A program made the translations under genes and the position numbers. A model generated the notes under the pieces. The model was not told where the DNA came from and did no database searches. It worked only from the letters and a program-made list of their open reading frames with translations. DNA of 64,000 bases from Parasporobacterium paucivorans DSM 15970 (GTDB taxonomy: Bacteria > Bacillota > Clostridia > Lachnospirales > Lachnospiraceae): NCBI RefSeq assembly GCF_900141895.1, contig NZ_FQYT01000005.1:62001-126000 (forward strand), given 5' to 3'. Position 1 is the first letter of the stretch, and the number at the start of each line of letters is the position of its first letter. Of this stretch, positions 1 to 9,007 are shown piece after piece.

Positions 1-1
1 A

Positions 2-457
2 ATAGTAATTAGTATTATGGCAATGACTGCTTGTTCAAATTCTCAAGAAGGCCAGGTAAACGAAAAATTTCAAGAATATTATAATGCTAGAGTTCAATAT
101 ATAGGTGATAACTCTAAGGTGATTGCATTGCTTGACATTATTGGTGTTGGTGAAATGGGGGAATATACAATAGCGATGAAAACGGATAAAGAGCCTTATG
201 GATTGACGGTGGATTATTCAAAATTGAAAAATGCAAGAGATGAAACAAAATTCGAAAATATGGATAGAATAGATTATGCTTACTTTGCATTGGCCTTGAT
301 TGAAAATCTTAATGAGGTTGATGTTATTTACAATGGCTATAAGTACCACTTGACAATAGAACAAGCAAATGAGCTGGTTAAAGGGAATATCAAAAATTAT
401 GGAGGTTCAAGCGAAAAAGTGAAAGAATTTAATGGAATATTAAACTCTGCAGACTGA
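2..457 (+). CDS. DUF4825-like lipoprotein, 5' end outside window
   Basis: The reading frame is open to the left edge, so the gene starts before the window. The first visible residues look like the end of a lipoprotein signal peptide: hydrophobic residues then MTAC, which fits a lipobox with the cysteine as lipid anchor. The mature part (about 135 residues) begins after a short polar linker with YIGDNSKVIALLD, which resembles the start of the DUF4825 domain seen in Firmicute lipoproteins and BlaR1-like proteins. No enzymatic motif is visible. The role is unknown; a surface sensor or binding protein is possible. The lipoprotein call is fairly firm and the domain call is from memory. Confidence 0.6.
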   Translation: MVISIMAMTACSNSQEGQVNEKFQEYYNARVQYIGDNSKVIALLDIIGVGEMGEYTIAMKTDKEPYGLTVDYSKLKNARDETKFENMDRIDYAYFALALIENLNEVDVIYNGYKYHLTIEQANELVKGNIKNYGGSSEKVKEFNGILNSAD

Positions 458-661
458 TATTAAACCAGAGATGGACATAGCATGATTTAGGGATGAGGGA
501 GCGTTTTACGAGCATAATGTGGGGGTAAACTTGTCCATGAGTGGGGTGTATTTCAAATATCTTTTGCTAAGTAAAACGGTTGTTATGACGCACGTGGAGA
601 CGGTAGTATGGAAGTCGAGAAAAGTCAAATAATAGAGACAAATACATTTGGAGAAAACGCC

Positions 662-1222
662 ATGGACCATAAAGGTACAAAAAATATTGAAACGGAGAGG
701 CTTATCCTTCGTCCGTTTATCAAAGAGGATGCAGACTTGGCATATAAAAACTGGACTTCGGATGATGCTGTTACCAAGTTCCTGCGCTGGCCGGCTCACA
801 AGGACATTTCTGTAACAAAACGAGTACTGGATGACTGGATTTACGGATATGAAAGTCTGGATTTCTATCAGTGGGCTATCGTACTGAAGAGCATCGGAGA
901 ACCTATCGGTACAATCAGCGTAGTTGATAAAAACGAAAGGCTTGACATAGTACATATTGGATATTGCATTGGCAGCAAATGGTGGCAACAGGGAATTACA
1001 AGCGAGGCTTTTGGGACGGTAATTCCGTTCTTCTTTGATGAGATTAAAGTTAATCGCATAGAATCGCAGCATGATCCGGACAATCCCGCCTCAGGAAGAG
1101 TCATGAAAAAGTGTGGTCTGAAATACGAAGGAACAATGCGACAGGCGGACTTCAACAATCATGGTATTGTTGATGCCTGCATGCACAGTTTGCTCAGAGA
1201 TGAGTACATAAGCAGATTTTAA
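662..1222 (+). CDS. GNAT acetyltransferase, RimJ/RimL type
   Basis: The protein starts with ETERLILRPF, the typical opening strand of the RimJ/RimL branch of GNAT acetyltransferases, which move an acetyl group from acetyl-CoA to an amine. Further family signs are IGYCIGSKWWQQGIT (the acetyl-CoA loop region) and the C-terminal NPASGRVMKKCGLKYEGT. About 186 residues is a normal length. I chose ATG 662 because GGAGA lies 8 bases upstream and the domain begins soon after. An in-frame ATG at 608, also behind GGAG, would add 18 non-conserved residues. The substrate cannot be read from sequence. It stands alone between the lipoprotein and a MerR gene. Confidence 0.85.
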   Translation: MDHKGTKNIETERLILRPFIKEDADLAYKNWTSDDAVTKFLRWPAHKDISVTKRVLDDWIYGYESLDFYQWAIVLKSIGEPIGTISVVDKNERLDIVHIGYCIGSKWWQQGITSEAFGTVIPFFFDEIKVNRIESQHDPDNPASGRVMKKCGLKYEGTMRQADFNNHGIVDACMHSLLRDEYISRF

Positions 1223-1242
1223 TATCGTTTTGCGAATATCTC

Positions 1243-1273
1243 TTGACCTGGAGTTAACTGCAGGGTATAGGCT
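1243..1273 (+). promoter_or_regulatory. MerR-type promoter with internal operator
   Basis: A -35 TTGACC (1243-1248) is followed by an 18-base palindrome at 1247-1264 with half-sites CCTG-g-AGTT and AACT-g-CAGG. The -10 is TATAGG with a 17-base spacer or TAGGCT with a 19-base spacer. A dyad between -35 and -10 in a long spacer is the hallmark of promoters activated by MerR-family proteins, and the AGTTAACT core resembles the AdhR/NmlR/SoxR class. It sits 46 bases before the MerR gene, so autoregulation is likely. Confidence 0.65.
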
Positions 1274-1318
1274 GGAATAGAAAAGAGTATTAATGAAATG
1301 AGTCAGGGAGGTGAAAAT

Positions 1319-1702
1319 ATGATGACCATCGCTGAAGTAGCAAAAAAATATGGGTTGACGGCTGATACCCTGCGGTATTATGAACGTATAGGATTACTTC
1401 CGAATGTGCGCCGTACGTCAGGTGGAATAAGGGATTATTCTGAAGAGGATTGTCGCTGGGTCGAATATATAAAATGCATGCGTGCTGCCGGAATTTCAGT
1501 CGAAGCACTGATTGAATACGTCAGGATGTTTCATGAGGGAGCGAAAACGATTCAGGAACGGAAAAAACTGCTCCTTGAGCAGCGGGAGCAGATCGTGGCA
1601 CGTATCAATGAGATGAATGACGTATTGGCCAAGCTTGACTGGAAACTGGATGGATATGAGGAACGAATGCTTAAATTTGAAGAAGAGCATTTCGGAAAAT
1701 AG
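1319..1702 (+). CDS. MerR-family transcriptional regulator
   Basis: The N-terminus (MTIAEVAKKYGLTADTLRYY, ERIGLLP) is the classic MerR winged helix-turn-helix. It is followed by the second recognition region around RDYSEEDC and the LRAAG-like helix KCMRAAGIS. The C-terminal part (residues about 75-125) is a long, charged dimerisation coiled coil. There is no cysteine-rich metal loop at the end, so a metal sensor of the MerR/CueR kind is unlikely; the AdhR/YcgE-like electrophile-responsive group fits better. The start at 1319 has GGGAGGTG 6 bases upstream. An upstream GTG or ATG in frame would only add residues encoded by the ribosome site. Confidence 0.88.
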   Translation: MMTIAEVAKKYGLTADTLRYYERIGLLPNVRRTSGGIRDYSEEDCRWVEYIKCMRAAGISVEALIEYVRMFHEGAKTIQERKKLLLEQREQIVARINEMNDVLAKLDWKLDGYEERMLKFEEEHFGK

Positions 1703-1763
1703 CAAGCTTGCACATCTCTGTCCTGCAAATTATTGAATCCCAGACGAAGGTAAAAAAATCCTA

Positions 1764-1792
1764 TTGACAATAAATGAACGGTCGTTTATTAT
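1764..1792 (+). promoter_or_regulatory. tetR-family promoter with embedded palindrome
   Basis: TTGACA (1764-1769), a 17-base spacer and TATTAT (1787-1792) form a near-consensus sigma-A promoter. The spacer is almost filled by an inverted repeat at 1769-1790 with arms AATAAAtGAaC and GtTCgTTTATT around the centre. The position would block RNA polymerase when bound. The ATGAACGGTCGTTTATT-like core is typical of operators of TetR regulators in Firmicutes, and the next gene encodes one, so this is probably its own operator. Confidence 0.7.
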
Positions 1793-1815
1793 TGAAAATG
1801 TATAGAGGTGGTGAA

Positions 1816-2382
1816 ATGAGAAAAAAAGATGATGAAAAAGAGAAAAGCATAAAAGAGGCTGTCATTAAGCTCATACTTCAGGAAGGATTTCATGGTACTT
1901 CAATCTCAAAAATCGCAAAAGTGGCTGGGGTTTCTCCGGCAACGGTTTATATCTATTTTGAAAACAAAGAGGTCATGCTTCAGGATATTTACAGCGAGTA
2001 TTCCGAAGAAATTTTTGAGTATCTCCTGAATCGGGTAAATCAAGAAATGAGAGGACGACAGCTGATTGAAGTACTTGTCAAAAGCTACTACAACTATATA
2101 CGGGAACACAAAGAAATTTTCAGTTTTGTGGAACAGTTTTCGACCTGTCCCTCGCTGGCCGGCAGCTGCCGCGTAGAAATTAAAGGCATCAACAACATCA
2201 ATAATCTGATTGCTGAGATGAAAAACAACCAGGTAATCAGGGATTACAGCAATGATAATTTGCTTGCTATAATATTTTATCCGGTAAAAGCAATCGCAGT
2301 GAATAATCACAAAAGCGAGTCAGAAAGAGCGGTTCTGCTCCAGGAAATGATTCAAATCATACAGGATGCCTTGCTTATATAA
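1816..2382 (+). CDS. TetR/AcrR-family transcriptional regulator
   Basis: Residues 10-60 form a TetR DNA-binding domain: IKEAVIKLILQEGFHGTSI, then IAKVAGVSPATVYIYF and ENKEVMLQDIY, the usual helix-turn-helix and YxYFxNKexL signature. The remaining ~130 residues are the variable ligand-binding and dimer domain. The start at 1816 has GAGGTGG directly upstream; a further upstream ATG at 1774 lies inside the operator and is unlikely. The gene lies directly behind a promoter carrying a palindrome in its spacer, which points to negative autoregulation. The inducer is unknown. It is followed in the same direction by lon, but a hairpin and a separate palindrome lie in between. Confidence 0.9.
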   Translation: MRKKDDEKEKSIKEAVIKLILQEGFHGTSISKIAKVAGVSPATVYIYFENKEVMLQDIYSEYSEEIFEYLLNRVNQEMRGRQLIEVLVKSYYNYIREHKEIFSFVEQFSTCPSLAGSCRVEIKGINNINNLIAEMKNNQVIRDYSNDNLLAIIFYPVKAIAVNNHKSESERAVLLQEMIQIIQDALLI

Positions 2383-2398
2383 AGAGGAAAACCTTTAA

Positions 2399-2452
2399 AC
2401 GGGACGATTTTGTGAAATCACTGCAAAGGGATCCCGTTATTATTTAACTTTT
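2399..2452 (+). terminator. possible terminator after tetR
   Basis: An outer pair AACGGGA ... TCCCGTT (from about 2399 and ending near 2443) encloses a smaller hairpin GATTT-TGTG-AAATC, followed by an A/T-rich stretch with TTTT. The U tract is weak, so this may only attenuate read-through into lon. Confidence 0.35.
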
Positions 2453-2460
2453 AATTAAAC

Positions 2461-2482
2461 GAATATTCACTTATGAATATTC
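2461..2482. promoter_or_regulatory. perfect 9-bp inverted repeat before lon
   Basis: GAATATTCA and TGAATATTC are exact reverse complements separated by CTTA. The repeat ends 2 bases before the AAAGGA ribosome site of lon. It could be a repressor operator or a small hairpin affecting translation. It matches neither the CIRCE nor the CtsR heat-shock operator as I know them. Confidence 0.5.
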
Positions 2483-2498
2483 AGAAAGGATGGATACA

Positions 2499-4880
2499 AT
2501 GCGGAATTTTAATGAAAACAATAGAGAAGGAATGGTTATTCCCATCTCTAATACAGTATTATTGCCAGGAGTAATGTCAGTGCTTAGAGTAGCCAGGCTA
2601 AGTGAGGAGCAGCTCAGGTATTTAGAAAAGGACGGTACTGTAAACATTGCATTGCCATTGAAACAAAACTTCAGTCAAAAAACATTGAAAGAAGAAGATT
2701 TTTATCGGATCGGCGTAACCTTTCAGGTCGAAGAAGTGGAAAAAACGGAAAAGGGCTATCATCTTAAAATCAAAGTTTTGGATAGAATTGAAACAAAAGC
2801 ACTCGAAATCATCACAAATGATTTTATACTTGCTGAATATGACAGCTACCCAGATGATATAGATATGAATGAAAAGAGTCAGGAAGATATGCTGGGGTAC
2901 CTGAAAAAAGTCATGCATGAAATAAGTGAAAAATTTTCAGGCGGAGAGCAACACAGCAAGGTCATTGATGAGTTTAAGGATTTGAACTCATTTATTGTGT
3001 ATATGTCTCCATTTATGCCGATATCAAACGAGGACAAGTATGAATTACTTGAAACACAGTCCTTGAAGGAGAGAAGCCTGCGTTTTATGGATTATGTGCT
3101 GAAGCAAAAAGAATCCATTGAACTGCAGATTCAGATGGCAGAAAAATTTTCTGAAAAAGCAAACAAACATTACAGGGAGTCTGTACTCAGAGAACAATTA
3201 AAAGTCATTCAAGAAGAATTGAACGAGGGGACTGGAGAAGGGCCAAAAAAGGATAAAGACTATCTGAGTAAAATCGAAGAGGCACAGATGCCGGGTGATA
3301 TAAAAAGTGCTGCGCTTGACGAATTGGAGAAATTGCAGACGCAAGGACCTAATGGCCCCGAATATAATGTCATTCGGAATTATTTAGAACTATTGGTACA
3401 GCTGCCCTGGAAAAAGGCGGAGGTCAAACCGATTGATTTAGCGAAAGCAAGACAAATTTTAGATGAACAGCACTATGGATTGGACAAGGTCAAGGATCGA
3501 ATCATACAGCATTTAGCAGTCATGCAGCTGAAAAAAGACAAAAAAGGTTCCATTCTGCTCTTTGTAGGACCTCCCGGGACCGGAAAGACAAGCCTGGGTA
3601 AGAGCATTGCAGAAGCGCTGGATAGAAAGTATATCAGACTAAGTCTGGGCGGAATCAGGGATGAAGCTGAGATTAGAGGGCATCGCAGGACTTATGTCGG
3701 AGCTATGCCGGGGCGGATTATTCAAAGCATCAAAAAGGCGGGGGAAAGCAATCCGGTTATGTTTTTAGATGAGGTGGATAAATTGATGACCGGAGGTTAT
3801 AGCGGTGATCCGGCCAGTGCCTTGTTAGAAGTGCTTGATCCAGAACAAAACAACAGCTTTACAGACCATTATTTAGACCTGCCATATGACTTGTCTGATG
3901 TTTTCTTTATAGCCACTGCGAATTCAATAGAAAGCATTCCGGCACCGTTACTGGATAGAATGGAAGTCATCCAGATTTCCAGCTATACAACGAATGAAAA
4001 GTTTCACATTGGCAAAAATCACTTGATTAAGGATGCCTTAGAAGAACATGGTTTAACAGATGCGGATGTTCAAATTAGCGATGAAACCTTAAAGAAAATC
4101 ATTTCAGACTACACTATGGAAGCCGGAGTCAGGGGACTGAAGAAACAGTTGGCCGCCATCGCAAGGAGCGTTGTCGAAAAAATCGTACTCGGAACCATAG
4201 AAAAGCCTTATGTTGTCGATGCGGATGACTTGGAGGGGATCCTTGGAAGAAAAATATCAAGGCATGATGTGGCCCAGGAGATCAATTCACCTGGAGTTGT
4301 CACCGGATTAGCATGGACGCCGGTGGGAGGCGAGATTCTGTTTATTGAAGTGACAGAAATGCCTGGAAGTGACCACATCATTTTAACAGGTCAGTTAGGA
4401 GATGTTATGAAGGAATCGGCGAGAATTGCTTTAAGCCTTCTGAAATCCAGGCTGCCGATGAATGCCATTCAGTTTAAAGATAAAGACATGCATGTACATG
4501 TACCGTCCGGAGCGGTATCCAAGGACGGTCCGTCAGCGGGAATCGCACTATTTACGGCATTCGCCTCTTTGATTACCGGGATCATGGTGGATGCGAAGCT
4601 TGCCATGACAGGGGAAATCACGCTCAGGGGTGTTGTTCTGCCAATCGGTGGATTGAAAGAAAAATTGATTGCTGCAGAACGCGCTGGAATCAGGAAAGTC
4701 TTGATTCCAAAAGATAATGTTGCCGATCTAAAAGATGTTCCGGAGGAAGTGAAAAACAAAATCCAAATTATTGCAGTGGAAACCATCGAGGATGTACTGA
4801 AAGAGGCGTTGGGAATAGCCTTGCCTAAGATTGAGCAAGTCCTGACAGGACCCGAGTTTTTTACCAAGGTAGCCAATTAA
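2499..4880 (+). CDS. lon: ATP-dependent protease Lon (LonA)
   Basis: This is a full-length LonA of about 793 residues, a cytoplasmic AAA+ protease that degrades damaged and regulatory proteins. The order is the N-terminal substrate domain (from about residue 12), a coiled coil near residues 200-250, Walker A GPPGTGKTS near residue 357, Walker B VMFLDEVDK, and the C-terminal protease domain. The catalytic dyad is present: S679 in DGPSAGIAL and K720 in GGLKEKLIAA. ATG 2499 was chosen because AAAGGA sits 8 bases upstream; an in-frame ATG at 2490 overlaps that site. A perfect palindrome lies just upstream, suggesting specific control. A strong terminator follows. Confidence 0.97.
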   Translation: MRNFNENNREGMVIPISNTVLLPGVMSVLRVARLSEEQLRYLEKDGTVNIALPLKQNFSQKTLKEEDFYRIGVTFQVEEVEKTEKGYHLKIKVLDRIETKALEIITNDFILAEYDSYPDDIDMNEKSQEDMLGYLKKVMHEISEKFSGGEQHSKVIDEFKDLNSFIVYMSPFMPISNEDKYELLETQSLKERSLRFMDYVLKQKESIELQIQMAEKFSEKANKHYRESVLREQLKVIQEELNEGTGEGPKKDKDYLSKIEEAQMPGDIKSAALDELEKLQTQGPNGPEYNVIRNYLELLVQLPWKKAEVKPIDLAKARQILDEQHYGLDKVKDRIIQHLAVMQLKKDKKGSILLFVGPPGTGKTSLGKSIAEALDRKYIRLSLGGIRDEAEIRGHRRTYVGAMPGRIIQSIKKAGESNPVMFLDEVDKLMTGGYSGDPASALLEVLDPEQNNSFTDHYLDLPYDLSDVFFIATANSIESIPAPLLDRMEVIQISSYTTNEKFHIGKNHLIKDALEEHGLTDADVQISDETLKKIISDYTMEAGVRGLKKQLAAIARSVVEKIVLGTIEKPYVVDADDLEGILGRKISRHDVAQEINSPGVVTGLAWTPVGGEILFIEVTEMPGSDHIILTGQLGDVMKESARIALSLLKSRLPMNAIQFKDKDMHVHVPSGAVSKDGPSAGIALFTAFASLITGIMVDAKLAMTGEITLRGVVLPIGGLKEKLIAAERAGIRKVLIPKDNVADLKDVPEEVKNKIQIIAVETIEDVLKEALGIALPKIEQVLTGPEFFTKVAN

Positions 4881-4924
4881 TAAGATCAATAAACAACCAG
4901 CAGTGATTTAGATTCACACTCCAT

Positions 4925-4977
4925 GCAGGTGATTATGTACGTCATATTTCGACGTCATCATAATCACCTGCTTTTTT
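4925..4977 (+). terminator. Rho-independent terminator of lon
   Basis: A perfect 13-bp stem (4925-4937 with 4959-4971), carrying a smaller internal ACGTC/GACGT stem, is followed by TTTTTT. It is 45 bases after the lon stop codon. Confidence 0.92.
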
Positions 4978-5018
4978 GTGACGTTTACATCGCCCGGATA
5001 TTCCAGAAGTTTCCGAAC

Positions 5019-5047
5019 TTGTCTGCGTATGGATTGGCGAGTATAAT
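5019..5047 (+). promoter_or_regulatory. sigma-A promoter for tkt
   Basis: TTGTCT (5019-5024), a 17-base spacer and a consensus TATAAT (5042-5047) lie between the lon terminator and the transketolase ribosome site. No operator-like repeat is seen in it. Confidence 0.7.
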
Positions 5048-5111
5048 GAAAATGAGACAATAAAAAGAAAAAGCATTCCCCTCACAAAAGTGAAAATAAG
5101 GAGTATTGCGT

Positions 5112-7100
5112 ATGAAGACTTTGGATGAAATGTCAATAAACACCATTCGTTTTTTAGCGGTAGACGCTGTCGAAGCAGCCCAATCGGGTCATCCGGGGCT
5201 GCCCATGGGCGGCGCGGCAATGGCTTATACCTTATGGTCCCGTTTTCTGAAACATGACCCTCAAGATCAAAAATGGCCGGATAGAGATCGTTTTGTACTT
5301 TCAGCTGGGCACGGTTCCATGCTTCTTTATGCTTTGCTCCATTTAAGCGGTTATGATGTTTCTTTAGAGGATATTAAAAAATTTCGGCAGTGGGGCAGTA
5401 AAACACCCGGACATCCGGAATATGGACATACTCCCGGGGTAGAAACCACCACAGGTCCGCTGGGACAAGGCTTTGCCAATGCGGTGGGTATGGCAATTGC
5501 AGAAAAAAAACTGGCGGCGGAGTTCAACCGCCCCGGATATTCCATAGTGGACCATAATACGTATGTTTATACCGGAGACGGGTGCATGATGGAGGGGATA
5601 ACCTCTGAAGCAGCCTCTCTGGCAGGCCACTTGCGGTTAGGAAAACTCATTTGCCTTTATGATGACAACCAGATAACCATCGACGGGAAAACAGAGATTA
5701 CCTTTACCGAAAATGTGGGCATGCGGTTTGAAGCATACGGCTGGCAGGTCATCAGGGTGCCGGAAGGAAATGATGTAGAAAAAATAACCCGGGCAATCGA
5801 AGAAGCGAGACAGGAGAAAGAACGGCCGACATTAATAATGGTACGGACTGTAATCGGGTTCGGTTCACCGGGCAAAGCGGGTTCGTCTGAAGTGCACGGG
5901 GCACCCCTGGGTGCGGAAGAAACCGCCCGGACCAAAAAAAATCTGGGATGGCCGCAGGAACAGCTGTTTTTTGTTCCGGATGAGGTGAAAAAGCATTTTG
6001 AGGAGATTGGGAAGAAAAATGCTATTGCCCGACAAGCCTGGCAGCAATTAATGGGCAGTTTTCAAAAAGAATATCCGGAGCTGGCGGCACGCTGGCAGGA
6101 ATGGATGACCGGAAGTGTGCCTATGGGTCTGGAAAACGAGCCTGAATTATGGAAGTTTGATAAGCCGATGGCTACCAGGGATGCTTCAGGCCAGATAATG
6201 CAGGTGTTATCGCATTACCTTCCTAACATGATGGGCGGCTCAGCCGATCTTAATGCCTCTACGAAAACATACCTTGAAAACCGGGGGGATTTCCAGCACG
6301 ATAATCCTGCTGGCAGCAATATTTATTTTGGCATCAGGGAACATGCCATGGGCGCTATTCTTTCAGGGATAGCTTTACATGGAGGCCTGCGTCCATTTGG
6401 TTCAACCTTTTTGGCTTTTTATGATTACATGAAACCTGCAGTCAGGATGGCATCGCTGATGGGTCTTCCTGTTGTTTTGGTATACACGCATGACAGTATT
6501 GCCCTGGGCGAGGACGGTCCTACCCATCAACCTGTTGAGCAATTGGCTAATCTGCGCTCCGTCCCTGGCTTGAGAGTTCTGAGACCGGCAGACGGCAAGG
6601 AAACTGCGGCTGCCTGGCTCGTAGCTGTCACAAATGCAGCAGGGCCGACGGTTCTGGTCCTTTCCCGCCAGAAGCTGCCCCAGCTGAGAGGGACGGGGAA
6701 GGAAGCCGCCCGGGGTGGGTATATAGTAAGCAGGGAGGATAGAGGAAATCCAGACATCATTCTTCTGGCCAGCGGTTCTGAGTTATCCCTGGTTATGGAA
6801 GCTAGTGTCGAGTTGAGAAAAAAAGGCGTTTCTGTACGAGTGGTAAGCATGATGAGCTGGGAGCTTTTCCGGAAACAAGAAAAAAATTACAAGGATGATG
6901 TTTTGCCTCCCGGCATTAAGAATCGTCTGGCAGTGGAAGCGGCCCACCCAATGGGATGGTTGGAATTTGTCGGTTCCGAGGGAGTAGTTTTAGGGGTCGA
7001 AAGGTTTGGTTCGTCGGCCCCCGGACAGATAGTAATGGAAAAAATGGGTTTCACCGTTGAAAATATTCTCAAGCTGTCCAGGGAAATGTTAAAAAAATGA
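5112..7100 (+). CDS. tkt: transketolase
   Basis: This full-length transketolase (about 662 residues) transfers two-carbon ketol units with thiamine diphosphate in the non-oxidative pentose phosphate pathway. Visible marks are the substrate-binding [12 protein letters not shown] near the N-terminus, the ThDP motif GDG(C) in [10 protein letters not shown] near residue 155, the conserved TTGPLGQG, and in the pyrimidine domain [17 protein letters not shown] and [21 protein letters not shown] 5112 has AAGGAG 8 bases upstream; a TTG two codons earlier is less likely. It has its own promoter and is followed closely by a DUF4389 gene. Being one intact chain, it differs from the split N and C halves found in many Clostridia. 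Confidence 0.96.
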   Translation: MKTLDEMSINTIRFLAVDAVEAAQSGHPGLPMGGAAMAYTLWSRFLKHDPQDQKWPDRDRFVLSAGHGSMLLYALLHLSGYDVSLEDIKKFRQWGSKTPGHPEYGHTPGVETTTGPLGQGFANAVGMAIAEKKLAAEFNRPGYSIVDHNTYVYTGDGCMMEGITSEAASLAGHLRLGKLICLYDDNQITIDGKTEITFTENVGMRFEAYGWQVIRVPEGNDVEKITRAIEEARQEKERPTLIMVRTVIGFGSPGKAGSSEVHGAPLGAEETARTKKNLGWPQEQLFFVPDEVKKHFEEIGKKNAIARQAWQQLMGSFQKEYPELAARWQEWMTGSVPMGLENEPELWKFDKPMATRDASGQIMQVLSHYLPNMMGGSADLNASTKTYLENRGDFQHDNPAGSNIYFGIREHAMGAILSGIALHGGLRPFGSTFLAFYDYMKPAVRMASLMGLPVVLVYTHDSIALGEDGPTHQPVEQLANLRSVPGLRVLRPADGKETAAAWLVAVTNAAGPTVLVLSRQKLPQLRGTGKEAARGGYIVSREDRGNPDIILLASGSELSLVMEASVELRKKGVSVRVVSMMSWELFRKQEKNYKDDVLPPGIKNRLAVEAAHPMGWLEFVGSEGVVLGVERFGSSAPGQIVMEKMGFTVENILKLSREMLKK

Positions 7101-7114
7101 AGGAGGTAACAGGC

Positions 7115-7753
7115 ATGGAAGAAAATACAGCCACATACCCGGTTAAGCTGTCAATCGAGTATCCGGAGCGGCAACTTGACAGAATGACCAGTTTCTTTCG
7201 ACTCTTTACGGTCATACCTATTGCGATAATATTAGGATTGGTTGTGGGAGGCAATGGCGGGGATAGCAATGCGGGCCAAGAAGCGTGGCATTACACGTTT
7301 TCAGCAGGCGGAGTTCTAGCCCTGCCAACGTTGTTAATGATCTTGTTTAGGCAGAAATATCCCAAATGGTGGTTTGATTTCAATCTGGAGCTGACGAAGT
7401 TCAGCATACGTGTATGTTCATATATTTGTCTTTTAACAGATGTTTATCCTTCAACAGATGAAGAGCAATCTGTTCATATTTCGGTACCCTATCCGGATGC
7501 AAAAAATGATTTGAACAGGGGGCTTCCCTTGGTTAAATGGTTTCTGGCCATACCACACTATTTTATTTTGTTTTTCTTATGGATTGCCGCAGGTATCTGT
7601 GTTGTTATTGCCTGGTTCGCAATCATATTTACCGGCAGATATCCCAGGAGTTTATTTGATTTTATAGTGGGCGTCATCCGCTGGTCTTTGAGGGTTTCGG
7701 CATATGCGGCTCTTTTGGTTACGGATCAATATCCGCCTTTCCAGTTTGAATAA
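7115..7753 (+). CDS. DUF4389 membrane protein
   Basis: The protein (about 212 residues) opens with YPVKLSIEYPERQLDRMTSF, characteristic of DUF4389 proteins, followed by four hydrophobic segments arranged as two similar halves. In each half a pair of helices is followed by a WWFDFNLELTKFSIRV-like or SLFDFIVGVIRWSLRV-like amphipathic stretch ending in a Y-L-L-TD-YP motif. This points to an internal duplication. ATG 7115 has GGAGG 8 bases upstream, only 14 bases after the tkt stop, so the two are probably co-transcribed. No function is established for the family. Confidence 0.8.
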   Translation: MEENTATYPVKLSIEYPERQLDRMTSFFRLFTVIPIAIILGLVVGGNGGDSNAGQEAWHYTFSAGGVLALPTLLMILFRQKYPKWWFDFNLELTKFSIRVCSYICLLTDVYPSTDEEQSVHISVPYPDAKNDLNRGLPLVKWFLAIPHYFILFFLWIAAGICVVIAWFAIIFTGRYPRSLFDFIVGVIRWSLRVSAYAALLVTDQYPPFQFE

Positions 7754-7821
7754 TTGTCTTGATTTTTTGATAATGCTTCCTTAAACGATAAAATTTTTAA
7801 ACAAAAGACAGGGGTTGGGGC

Positions 7822-8187
7822 GTGAATCTAAAGGAGAAAGCAAAGGCTTTAAAAATTTATATTCCAGCCCTTTTCATTGCGATGAAGAGAAAAGATACGC
7901 CGCTTGCTGCAAAGATTTTTGCAGGGATTACGGTGGGATATGCATTGTCACCAATTGATCTGATTCCGGATTTCATACCTGTGTTGGGCTATTTGGATGA
8001 TATTGTCATTCTTCCGTTATTAGCATCATTGGCTATAAAATTCATCCCCAATGAAATAATGGAGGAATGCAAAGCCGAAGCAGAAGAAATGTGGAAAGAT
8101 GGAAAGCCAATAAAGTGGTACTATGCAATACCAATTATATTATTCTGGATTTTGGTGGCTGCAGTTGTTTTCAATATTCTCATTTAA
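7822..8187 (+). CDS. DUF1232 (YkvA-like) membrane protein
   Basis: A 121-residue protein whose core, YALSPIDLIPDFIPVLGYLD followed by DIVILP, is the almost invariant signature of DUF1232. It has one amphipathic or membrane segment in the core and a clear C-terminal transmembrane helix (about residues 98-119). Translation starts at GTG 7822 behind a G-rich stretch; no ATG alternative precedes the domain. Role unknown. It sits between DUF4389 and DedA genes, all small membrane proteins, on the same strand. Confidence 0.85.
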   Translation: MNLKEKAKALKIYIPALFIAMKRKDTPLAAKIFAGITVGYALSPIDLIPDFIPVLGYLDDIVILPLLASLAIKFIPNEIMEECKAEAEEMWKDGKPIKWYYAIPIILFWILVAAVVFNILI

Positions 8188-8313
8188 ATCCAAAAAGTTT
8201 AGAAAAAATTTATATATCATTATATGCAAATTTATATTTGTGGTTTATGATAGGGTATATGATAAGAGAAAAAAGCGACAAATGCTTATCACATACAAAA
8301 AAGGAGATTATAA

Positions 8314-8949
8314 ATGCAGGAATTTATTATACATATCATGAACCAGTTCGGTTACCTTGGAATTGCGTTTATTTCAGCGTTAGAAAATGTTTTCCCGGTA
8401 ATCCCGTCAGAAGTCACGCTGACATTTGGCGGATTTATGACGACCTATTCGAACCTTACAATATTGGGAGTCATAATTACTGCTACGATTGGTTCCTGGT
8501 TGGGTTCCGTCGTATTATATGGGATTGGGAGATTTCTGTCAGCAGAAAGATTAGGAAAAATCATGGAGGGAAAGATCGGACGCGTCCTTCATTTGAAAAA
8601 AGAGGATGTCATGAAATCCTGTGACTGGTTCAACAGCAAAGGAAGAGGGACTGTACTAATCTGCAGATGCATACCGGTTGTACGGTGTCTTATCTCTCTT
8701 CCAGCTGGCATGGCAAAAATGAACCTGTGGTTTTTCTCGGTAATGACCATCATTGGATCCCTGGTATGGAATACGCTCCTTGTTAATTTTGGTGCTCTGG
8801 CAGGCAGTTCATGGGAGAAAATAGTATCAGGTGCAGGAGAGTATACGAAAATAACCGTTGTGGTGATTGGCCTGGCCTTTATTATTGCAGCAGCCCTGTT
8901 CCTGAAGAAACGTTCCGGAGGAAGTAAGCCGGTAAAGGATGAATATTGA
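8314..8949 (+). CDS. DedA-family membrane protein
   Basis: The 211-residue protein has the DedA/VTT layout: an N-terminal helix with FGYLGIAFISALENVFPVIP, a re-entrant region with PSEVTLTFGG and, in the second half, the G-x-x-x-R-FIP-like signature RCIPVVRCLISLPAGMAKM. Several transmembrane segments and a basic C-terminal tail follow. DedA proteins take part in envelope homeostasis, and related VTT proteins move undecaprenyl phosphate or phospholipids between leaflets. AAGGAG lies 7-8 bases before the ATG. A second VTT protein is encoded at 49085. Confidence 0.92.
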   Translation: MQEFIIHIMNQFGYLGIAFISALENVFPVIPSEVTLTFGGFMTTYSNLTILGVIITATIGSWLGSVVLYGIGRFLSAERLGKIMEGKIGRVLHLKKEDVMKSCDWFNSKGRGTVLICRCIPVVRCLISLPAGMAKMNLWFFSVMTIIGSLVWNTLLVNFGALAGSSWEKIVSGAGEYTKITVVVIGLAFIIAAALFLKKRSGGSKPVKDEY

Positions 8950-9007
8950 TCAGGCTGCTTTAGCAAAGTGGCGAGAACGTGAAGAGAAATAAATCACAAA
9001 ATTATTG

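Noticed and set aside
506-1072. 188-codon open frame on the minus strand
   Set aside because: It lies opposite the GNAT gene, has no ribosome site and no family resemblance; it is a shadow frame.
8067-8624. 185-codon frame spanning the DUF1232 end and DedA start
   Set aside because: It runs in another frame of two recognisable genes and has no protein-like composition.
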